From a bacterium (GTDB taxonomy: Bacteria > Verrucomicrobiota > Verrucomicrobiia > Limisphaerales > J093): 9,254 nt of DNA. The DNA lies in the NCBI GenBank assembly GCA_021784265.1, contig JAJXTA010000068.1, forward strand, positions 1 to 9,254, given 5' to 3'. The notes under the pieces were generated by a model. That model was not told the origin of the DNA and made no database searches. It saw nothing but the letters and a program-made list of their open reading frames with translations. The stretch's first letter is position 1. Every line of letters begins with the position of its first letter. Below are positions 1 through 5,377 of the stretch, piece by piece. Position numbers and translations under genes: made by a program.

Positions 1-2
1 AC

Positions 3-221
3 CTGCGGGATTATCCGATGGGGCCCGGGTTGGCGGAGGCGCATGCCGGGGCGGGGCTGGTGCAACTGGAGTCCTTAGGCCAAGTGGCCCCGGCGTACCA
101 ACATTTCCTGGAGGCCCTCGACGCGAACCCGCCGCCGGACCTCGAGCGGCGGGTGCGCGCGGTGCTGCAGACCATCGCGCAACGCCAGAAATACCCCCTC
201 CGCCGGCTGCCGCCCTGCTGA
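3..221 (+). CDS. C-terminal end of a TPR-type protein (5' partial)
   Basis: An open frame enters from the left edge (first complete codon at base 3) and ends at TGA 219-221. The ATG at 18 is internal to this frame and need not be the start. The visible 72 residues contain one helix-turn-helix stretch that fits the 34-residue tetratricopeptide pattern: AEAHAGAGLVQLESLGQ, then an alanine/tyrosine/phenylalanine helix ending ALDANP. An arginine-rich helix and a basic tail (RRLPPC) follow. TPR units normally mediate protein-protein contacts; nothing here says which partner. The gene ends about 20 bp before a possible promoter for the next gene, so it probably belongs to the preceding transcription unit. 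Only one repeat is visible, so the family call is moderate and no specific function can be given. Confidence 0.55.
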   Translation: MRDYPMGPGLAEAHAGAGLVQLESLGQVAPAYQHFLEALDANPPPDLERRVRAVLQTIAQRQKYPLRRLPPC

Positions 222-239
222 GCCGGCACAATTGGGCCG

Positions 240-267
240 TTGACAAGCGCCTGAAGCGCGTTAGGGT
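240..267 (+). promoter_or_regulatory. Possible sigma-70-type promoter upstream of the iscU-like gene
   Basis: A perfect TTGACA hexamer lies at 240-245. Sixteen bases further on is TAGGGT (262-267), which keeps three of the six consensus positions of a -10 box, including the first T, second A and last T. The expected transcription start would be near base 274. That falls after the ATG at 271 and before the ATG at 292, so the site favours the later start codon for the scaffold gene. It is called from sequence pattern only; the -10 match is weak. Confidence 0.35.
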
Positions 268-291
268 GCCATGCGGTTCGATACAGGCCTT

Positions 292-702
292 ATGAGCGAC
301 AGCTACACCCTCTATAACCAGACGGTGATGGACCACTTCCTCAACCCGCGCAACCTGGGCGAGGTGCCCGACGCCGACGGGGTGGGCGAAGTGGGAGCGG
401 CGGCGTGTGGCGACATCATGAAAATCAGCCTTAAGGTCAAGGATGGCCGGATCGAAGACGCCCGGTTTAAGACGTTCGGCTGCGGCTCGGCCATCGCCAG
501 CTCGAGCATGGCCACCGAACTGATCAAGGGCCGCACCGTCGCCGAGGCGATGAGCTTTTCCAACCAGGAGGTGATCCAGGCCCTGGGTGGGCTGCCGCCG
601 GTCAAAATCCACTGCTCGGTCCTGGCCGAGGAGGCGATCAAGGCGGCGCTGGAGGACTACCGGAAGCGCCACCCGGAGGCGGCGGGCCAACCGGAGCGGT
701 GA
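292..702 (+). CDS. iscU: IscU-type iron-sulfur cluster scaffold protein
   Basis: The 136-residue product (about 128 in typical IscU) is the scaffold on which Fe-S clusters are built in the cytoplasm from sulfur passed on by a cysteine desulfurase. From Met 292 the ligands are all present: Cys39 and Asp41 in AACGDIMK, Cys64 in FKTFGCGSA, and Cys108 in KIHCSVLAEEAIKAAL. LPPVK, the HscA chaperone recognition motif in IscU, directly precedes IHC. The N-terminus YNQTVMDHFLNPRNLGEV is also family-typical. An in-frame ATG at 271 would add seven residues; I prefer 292 because it matches the usual family start and because the candidate promoter would begin transcription beyond 271. Neither start has a Shine-Dalgarno sequence. 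An IscS homologue and Mrp follow on the same strand; no hscA, hscB, iscA or iscR lies in the window. Confidence 0.93.
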   Translation: MSDSYTLYNQTVMDHFLNPRNLGEVPDADGVGEVGAAACGDIMKISLKVKDGRIEDARFKTFGCGSAIASSSMATELIKGRTVAEAMSFSNQEVIQALGGLPPVKIHCSVLAEEAIKAALEDYRKRHPEAAGQPER

Positions 703-713
703 GTGTGGCGGCC

Positions 714-729
714 GTTCCCGCCCGGGAAC
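714..729. promoter_or_regulatory. Inverted repeat between the iscU-like and iscS-like genes
   Basis: GTTCCCG-CC-CGGGAAC is a perfect 7-bp inverted repeat with a 2-bp centre, placed 11 bp after the scaffold stop codon in a 134-bp very GC-rich gap. It could be an operator for a dimeric regulator. In RNA it could form a 6-bp hairpin with a 4-base loop that separates expression of the two genes. The rest of the gap shows no gene and no clear promoter. The match to any known regulator site is unknown. Confidence 0.3.
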
Positions 730-836
730 TCGGCATGGTTGCGCGCGTCCTCAACTTTTTCGCCTCGCCCCCGCGGTCCCGGGGCGGCCGGCCGCGTTGG
801 GCCCGAGGGGCGGGCCGGCGGCGGGCGCGCTGATTT

Positions 837-2114
837 ATGCGGCGCGTTTATCTTGATCATCTGGCGGCCACGCCGGTGCTGCCCGAGGTGTTGGCGGCGA
901 TGCAGCCCTGCTTCCTGGAAGCCTTTGGCAACCCCTCCTCGCTGCATCAGCACGGACTGCGGGCCCGCGACGCCCTGGCCCGGGCCCGCGCGCAGATCGC
1001 CGCGTTGATCAACGCGGAATCGCCCGAGGAGATCTTCTTCACCTCGGGCGGCACCGAGGCGGCGAACCTGGCGATCAAAGGGGTGGCCTATGCCAACCAG
1101 CGGCGGGGCCATCACCTGGTGGTCAGCGCCATCGAACACCCGTCGGTCCTCGGCTCGGTGGAGTTCCTGGAGAAACAAGCGTTTACGGCGACGCGCGTCG
1201 GGGTGGACAGTCAAGGGTGGGTGGACCCGGAGGCGGTGCGCGCCGCCCTGACGGACCAGACGATCCTGATCGCGGTCCATCACGTGAACCACGACCTGGG
1301 CGCCATCGAGCCGGTGGCGGCGGTGGGTCGGATAGCGGCGCAACGGGGCATCCCGCTGTTTGTGGACGCCACCGCGAGCGGCGGTTGGTTGCCCATCGAC
1401 GTGCAGGCCATGGGCGCCAGCCTCCTGAGCCTCTCGCCCCACCGGTTCTATGGACCCAAAGGGGTGGGGGTGCTTTATCGCCATCGGCGGGCGCGACTGG
1501 TGAGCATTCTGCACGGCGGCGTGCAGGAGGGTGGCCGCCGTGCCGGCACCGAGAACGTGCCGGCGATTGTGGGCGCGGGGGTGGCCGCCGAGATCGCCCG
1601 GCGGGAGCTGCCGGAGCGCATCGCCCACACGGCCAAGCTGCAGGCACGCCTCTGGGAAGGCGTCCAACATCGCATCAGTTACGTCAAGTTGAACGGCCCG
1701 CCGCCCGGGGCCCAGCGCATCAGCACGACCTTGAACCTGAGCACGGAGTTCATCGAGGGGGAAGGACAATTGCTCCTGTGTGACCTGCACGGGATTGCGG
1801 TGGCCAGTGGCTCGAGTTGCGTGAGCAAGTCGCTCAAGATTTCCCATGTCCTGGCCGCGATTGGCCTCGACCACGCCTTGGCCCAAGGCAACCTCATCTT
1901 GTCGCTGGGCAAAGACAACACCAGCGAGGAGATCGATTACTTTGTCACCACCTTCGCCCAGGTCGTGGAGAAGTTGCGGGGGATGTCGCCGATGTGGGCG
2001 GACTTCCAACGCGGGGTGATCGATTCGGTGATTCAGCCCTCGGGCCGGGGAACGTCGTTCGCGGCGCACGCCAGCGCGCTCGCGGGCAAGCCCGCCGCGG
2101 CCCGCCCCTCTTAA
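837..2114 (+). CDS. IscS/NifS-type cysteine desulfurase homologue lacking the PLP lysine
   Basis: The 425-residue product aligns along its whole length with group I cysteine desulfurases, PLP enzymes that move cysteine sulfur onto a loop cysteine and then onto IscU. Relative to E. coli IscS the N-terminal two thirds keep a constant offset of three residues. Kept: Thr73, His101, Asp177, Ser200, His202 and the loop cysteine Cys328 (SGSSCVSKS). Changed: the Schiff-base Lys206 is Arg203 (SPHRFYGPKG), Gln183 is Ala180 (DATASGG), Asn155 is His152 (HVNHDLG), ATTP is AATP, and the arginine two residues before SLG is Ile354. The segment after residue 380 (MSPMWADFQRGVID) resembles the IscU-contacting C-terminus of IscS; an Ala/Ser-rich tail of about 25 residues follows. 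The start is firm: an in-frame TGA lies two codons before the ATG. It sits 134 bp after the scaffold gene and 12 bp before mrp. Family membership is sure. Ordinary desulfurase activity is doubtful; a persulfide carrier or regulatory pseudoenzyme is an alternative. Confidence 0.93.
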   Translation: MRRVYLDHLAATPVLPEVLAAMQPCFLEAFGNPSSLHQHGLRARDALARARAQIAALINAESPEEIFFTSGGTEAANLAIKGVAYANQRRGHHLVVSAIEHPSVLGSVEFLEKQAFTATRVGVDSQGWVDPEAVRAALTDQTILIAVHHVNHDLGAIEPVAAVGRIAAQRGIPLFVDATASGGWLPIDVQAMGASLLSLSPHRFYGPKGVGVLYRHRRARLVSILHGGVQEGGRRAGTENVPAIVGAGVAAEIARRELPERIAHTAKLQARLWEGVQHRISYVKLNGPPPGAQRISTTLNLSTEFIEGEGQLLLCDLHGIAVASGSSCVSKSLKISHVLAAIGLDHALAQGNLILSLGKDNTSEEIDYFVTTFAQVVEKLRGMSPMWADFQRGVIDSVIQPSGRGTSFAAHASALAGKPAAARPS

Positions 2115-2126
2115 CCACTCATACCT

Positions 2127-3176
2127 ATGCTCGACCAAGCCGCCGTTCGCACCGCCTTGCAGGCGGTCAAGTACCCCGGTTACTCCCGTGACATTGTGTC
2201 GTTCGGGCTGGTCAAGGACATCGCCGTGCACGCCGGCGCCGTGAGCGCGCGGCTGCAACTGACTTCCGCCAACGCCGAGGTCACTCGCCAGCTCAAGGAG
2301 GAGTGCGAGCGGGTGCTGCGGGCGCTGCCCGGGGTCGAGCGGGTGCTGATCGACGTGCAGAGCCCGGCCGCCCCGCGTCCGGCCGGCGAGCCGGCCAGTC
2401 CTTGGGCCGCCCAAAATCGGATTCCCGGCGTCCGCCACGTGGTGGCGGTCGCCAGCGGCAAAGGGGGAGTGGGCAAATCGACCGTCGCCGTCAACCTCGC
2501 CTGCGCCCTGGCCCGGTTGGGCGAGCGCGTCGGCCTGCTGGATTGCGATATCTACGGCCCCAGCATCCCGCTCATGATGGGCATCCACCAACGCCCGACC
2601 GTGAGCGAGGATGAGAAACTAGTGCCGCCGCTCGGGCATGGCGTGCGGCTGATGAGCATCGGCTTCCTGGTGGACGGCGACCAGCCGGTGATCTGGCGCG
2701 GGCCGATGATCACCAAGACCATTCAGCAATTCCTCTTCGCCGTCGCCTGGGGCGAGCTCGATTACCTGCTGGTGGATCTGCCCCCCGGCACCGGTGACGC
2801 GCAGTTGTCGCTGTGCCAAACCGTCCCGCTGGATGGCGGGGTGGTGGTCACCACGCCGCAGGAAGCCTCCCTGGGCGTTGTCCGCAAAGGCATCGCCATG
2901 TTCCAGAAGGTCAACGTAACCATCCTGGGCCTGGTCGAGAACATGAGCTACTTCACGACGCCAACGGGCGAACGGGTCGAGATCTTCGGCCACGGCGGCG
3001 GCCGGAGTGAAGCCGGGCGCCAACAAGTGCCGTTCCTGGGCGAGGTGCCCATCTTCACCGAGATCCGGGAGGGAGGAGACCAGGGGGTGCCGGTGGTGGT
3101 GTCGGCCCCGACGGGGCGGCCGGCGGGAGCGTTTTTGGAAGTGGCGGAGAACCTGCGGAAGCGCATGGCTAAATAG
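2127..3176 (+). CDS. mrp: Mrp/ApbC-family P-loop ATPase, Fe-S cluster carrier type
   Basis: This 349-residue protein has the usual Mrp layout. Residues 1-80 form an N-terminal MIP18/DUF59-like domain, residues 80-100 a proline/alanine linker, and residues 105-349 a SIMIBI-class ATPase domain. The deviant Walker A is SGKGGVGKST (110-119) with signature Lys112. DCDIYGPSIP (139-148) follows, and the Walker B/switch II region is DLPPGTGD (217-224). Family members are cytoplasmic dimers that hold and hand over Fe-S clusters using ATP. The cluster-binding CxxC after VENMSYF is absent here: residues 277-281 read TTPTG. Some other lineages also lack it, so loss need not mean inactivity. The gene follows the desulfurase homologue after 12 bp, which suggests co-transcription and a shared Fe-S role. 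The ATG has no Shine-Dalgarno sequence; the short leader before it (TTAACCACTCATACCT) is AT-richer than its surroundings. Confidence 0.93.
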   Translation: MLDQAAVRTALQAVKYPGYSRDIVSFGLVKDIAVHAGAVSARLQLTSANAEVTRQLKEECERVLRALPGVERVLIDVQSPAAPRPAGEPASPWAAQNRIPGVRHVVAVASGKGGVGKSTVAVNLACALARLGERVGLLDCDIYGPSIPLMMGIHQRPTVSEDEKLVPPLGHGVRLMSIGFLVDGDQPVIWRGPMITKTIQQFLFAVAWGELDYLLVDLPPGTGDAQLSLCQTVPLDGGVVVTTPQEASLGVVRKGIAMFQKVNVTILGLVENMSYFTTPTGERVEIFGHGGGRSEAGRQQVPFLGEVPIFTEIREGGDQGVPVVVSAPTGRPAGAFLEVAENLRKRMAK

Positions 3177-3233
3177 AGCCGCGCCGGTGGGCACCGAGCC
3201 GCGGCAGTACGCCACCCACCTCGATACCTCCTG

Positions 3234-3259
3234 CCGCCAGGCACCGCGGTGCTTGGCGG
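3234..3259 (+). terminator. Strong hairpin after mrp, possible terminator
   Basis: CCGCCAGGCAC and GTGCTTGGCGG pair over 11 positions, including one G-U, around a CGCG loop; the core GCACCGCGGTGC is a perfect palindrome. It starts 57 bp after the mrp stop codon. No T-tract follows (GTCCCCCC), so it is not a classical intrinsic terminator. It may still stop transcription or protect the 3' end of the mRNA. The 191-bp gap from 3177 to 3367 otherwise shows no gene, and I see no convincing promoter for the permease gene downstream. Confidence 0.4.
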
Positions 3260-3367
3260 GTCCCCCCAGTCAGCGCGCGTCCGGACGGTGGGGCCTCTTC
3301 GCATCTCCGGCCCCGCGCCGACTGCACACTCGACTTTCCTCAGGGGCCGCCGGACACTGCCTCGCCG

Positions 3368-4492
3368 ATGCGCCTGCTGGACCGTTACCTGTTGCGCGAG
3401 TTCCTTATCCCGCTGGGTTACTGCCTGGGCGGCTTCCTGCTCTTTTGGGTTTCGTTCGATTTGCTCTCCCAGTTGGATGATTTCCAACACCACCACCTGC
3501 TGGTGAAGGACTTGGTGGCGTATTACCTGGTGAAGACGCCGGAGCTGTTGGTGACGGTGATGCCGGTGGCCTTGCTGCTGGCCTTGCTTTACGCCCTGAC
3601 CAACCACGCCCGGCACCAGGAGCTGACCGCCATGCGGGCGGCGGGGATCAGTCTCTGGCGCCTGTGCGTGCCCTACCTGGCGGCGGGCAGCCTGCTCAGC
3701 CTAGTGTTGTTCGCCCTGAATGAAATCCTCGTCCCTGATGGCAACCAGGCGGCCAACGAGATCATGGACCGCCGCCTGCCCGAGCGCACCAGCGCGGCCG
3801 AGCGCTTGTGGCACCGCAACCTCACGTTCCACAACGAGCGCGACCAGCGGATCTGGAACATCGGGGCCTACAACCAGCAAACCAGCGAAATGCTGGCCGT
3901 CCACATCGATTGGCGGTCGGCCGACGGCTCCCTGCGCCGCCTGTTCGCCCAACGCGCCCTCTACACCAACCACGTCTGGCGGCTGTTCCAGGTCAAAGAG
4001 ATGGATTACCTCCCGCCCCCCAACACGGTGGCGCCACCCCCCACGGAGACCAACGAACTCGCCCTGGCGGAGCTCACGGAGACGCCGGAACGCATCCGCA
4101 GCGAAATCAAGTTCGGCGAACTCAGCAACTTCCGGGCGGCGAAGCGGCCGCGGCTCTCGCTGCGCGAGATTCTGGATTACGAGCGGCTCCACCCGCAGCT
4201 CAATGCCCGTGACTACAGCAAGCTCGCAACCCAGTTTCATGGCCGCTGCGCGGAACCGTGGACCTGTCTGGTGGTCGTGCTTATTGCCATTCCCTTTGGA
4301 GCGCCGGGGGGTCGCCGGAACGTGTTTGTCGGGGTCGCCGGGAGTATCTTCATTGGGTTCACCTACTTTATCCTGCTGCGCCTGGGTTTGGCGTTAGGCA
4401 CCGGGGGCTATCTGCCGCCGTGGTTGGCGGCGTGGCTGCCGAACCTGGTCTTCGGCCTCGGCGGGATTCTCCTCACCCAACGGGTCCGTTGA
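3368..4492 (+). CDS. LptF/LptG-family (YjgP/YjgQ) LPS export permease
   Basis: The 374-residue inner-membrane protein has the family's six-helix plan. Helices lie near residues 12-34, 56-78 and 97-120. A periplasmic beta-jellyroll region spans about 125-290, and three further helices lie near 298-312, 318-342 and 350-369. In the family, LptF and LptG pair with the ATPase LptB to lift lipopolysaccharide out of the inner membrane toward the periplasmic bridge. TAMRAAGISLWRL (87-99) is the cytoplasmic coupling-loop signature that contacts LptB. A proline-rich stretch (residues 215-225, PPPNTVAPPPT) inside the periplasmic domain looks like a loop insertion. F and G paralogues cannot be told apart from one sequence; the partner and lptB are not in the window. 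The gene opens a tight operon with the methyltransferase 6 bp downstream. No Shine-Dalgarno is visible; the ATG start fits the family's MRLLDRYLLREFL beginning. Confidence 0.92.
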   Translation: MRLLDRYLLREFLIPLGYCLGGFLLFWVSFDLLSQLDDFQHHHLLVKDLVAYYLVKTPELLVTVMPVALLLALLYALTNHARHQELTAMRAAGISLWRLCVPYLAAGSLLSLVLFALNEILVPDGNQAANEIMDRRLPERTSAAERLWHRNLTFHNERDQRIWNIGAYNQQTSEMLAVHIDWRSADGSLRRLFAQRALYTNHVWRLFQVKEMDYLPPPNTVAPPPTETNELALAELTETPERIRSEIKFGELSNFRAAKRPRLSLREILDYERLHPQLNARDYSKLATQFHGRCAEPWTCLVVVLIAIPFGAPGGRRNVFVGVAGSIFIGFTYFILLRLGLALGTGGYLPPWLAAWLPNLVFGLGGILLTQRVR

Positions 4493-4498
4493 CGGGGT

Positions 4499-5377
4499 AT
4501 GTCCTTGACCCGCCAGGTCGCCCGCGCCCTGCTCCCCCGGAGCTGGCGCAACTGGCTCCGGGCGCCGGCCAAATCGCTCCACTGGCTCTGGGACGACGGC
4601 CGCTACCGGCTCGGGGCCCGGGCAAACGTGGAGGTGTGGCCGGGTTGGTCACTGGTGTGCCATCCGGCGGCGTGGCGGTGTGCTTACCAGGCGCAAGCCA
4701 CCGAGCCCGCGCAAGTCCGGGAGCTGGCTGTCTTCCTCGCCGCTTGTACGCCCGGCATGCGGTTGTTGGACGCGGGCGCCCACTTCGGAGTGTTCTCGTT
4801 GGCCGCGTTGCACTTTGGCGGGCCGCACGCGCGGGCGGTGGCCGTGGACCCATCGCCCTCGGCCTGTCGGATGCTGCGGATCCAGGCGGGACTCAACGGC
4901 CTGAGTGAGCGCTTGCACGTCGTCCAAGCCGCCCTGAGCGATCATGTGGGCACCGCGCCCATGATCGATCTCGGACCGCTGGCCCACGGCTACTATGCGC
5001 CCCCCAACTCCCCTCGGCCGGCCCGGGAGCTGACGCCGACGCGCGCCTTGACCGTGGACGAGGTGGTGACGGCGACGGGGCTTGACCCCACGCACCTGAA
5101 GGTGGATGTGGAAGGGGCTGAGGCAGCCGTGCTCCGCGGCGCGCAACAGACCCTTGCCCGGGCCACGGCGCCCCGCCTGTTCCTCGAGCTGCACAACCAG
5201 CTCGTGCGCGAGCACGGCGGGGACCCGGCGGAGACGCTGGCCTTGCTCCGCACCCACGGCTACGCCTGCTTCGCCGACGACGGCACGGCCCTGGAGGAGC
5301 CGGCGATCCTGGCGGCGGACTTGATCCGGCTCCGGGCGATGAAGGCGCCCCCCGCGGGCGCTGGCCCGGGCTCATGA
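4499..5377 (+). CDS. FkbM-family SAM-dependent methyltransferase
   Basis: A 292-residue class I methyltransferase. The SAM-binding motif I is LLDAGAHFGVFSLAA (89-103), followed by the acidic strand end AVDPSPSACRML (115-126). The FkbM hallmark is LKVDVEGAEAAVLRGA (200-215), and LFLELHNQ (227-234) follows it. Family members methylate hydroxyls on sugars and related small molecules, often in glycan or natural-product clusters. The first 60 residues are basic and tryptophan-rich, with no clear signal peptide. The gene sits between an LPS-export permease (6 bp upstream) and a glycosyltransferase overlapping by 4 bp (ATGA at 5374-5377), so methylation of a surface glycan is the likely job; the acceptor cannot be read from sequence. 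A GGGG run touches the ATG but is too close for a normal ribosome site. Translation is probably coupled to that of its neighbours. Confidence 0.88.
   Translation: MSLTRQVARALLPRSWRNWLRAPAKSLHWLWDDGRYRLGARANVEVWPGWSLVCHPAAWRCAYQAQATEPAQVRELAVFLAACTPGMRLLDAGAHFGVFSLAALHFGGPHARAVAVDPSPSACRMLRIQAGLNGLSERLHVVQAALSDHVGTAPMIDLGPLAHGYYAPPNSPRPARELTPTRALTVDEVVTATGLDPTHLKVDVEGAEAAVLRGAQQTLARATAPRLFLELHNQLVREHGGDPAETLALLRTHGYACFADDGTALEEPAILAADLIRLRAMKAPPAGAGPGS

Noticed and set aside
738..760. GTTG...CAAC followed by five Ts as an intrinsic terminator between iscU and iscS-like genes
   Set aside because: The stem is only 4-5 bp with a 10-base loop, too weak to be called a terminator despite the T-run.
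767..785. GCCCC...GGGGC hairpin in the gap before the iscS-like gene
   Set aside because: A five-pair all-G/C match with a 9-base loop is expected by chance in such GC-rich sequence.
703..1008. A + strand frame covering the gap after iscU
   Set aside because: It is composed mainly of Pro/Gly/Arg/Ala from the GC-rich gap and then runs out of frame over the real desulfurase homologue.
837..2114. The iscS-like gene as a pseudogene
   Set aside because: The frame is full length, most structural motifs and the C-terminal tail are intact, and the altered positions cluster at the cofactor site. That fits changed function better than decay.
657..2591. A 644-codon open frame on the minus strand opposite the iscS-like and mrp genes
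   Set aside because: It lies antisense to two clearly conserved proteins, and its translation is low-complexity Arg/His/Gly/Pro-rich without any family motif. Long antisense frames are expected in GC-rich DNA.
4258..4908. A 216-codon + strand frame across the permease/methyltransferase junction
   Set aside because: It overlaps two well-supported genes in another frame and shows no conserved motif.
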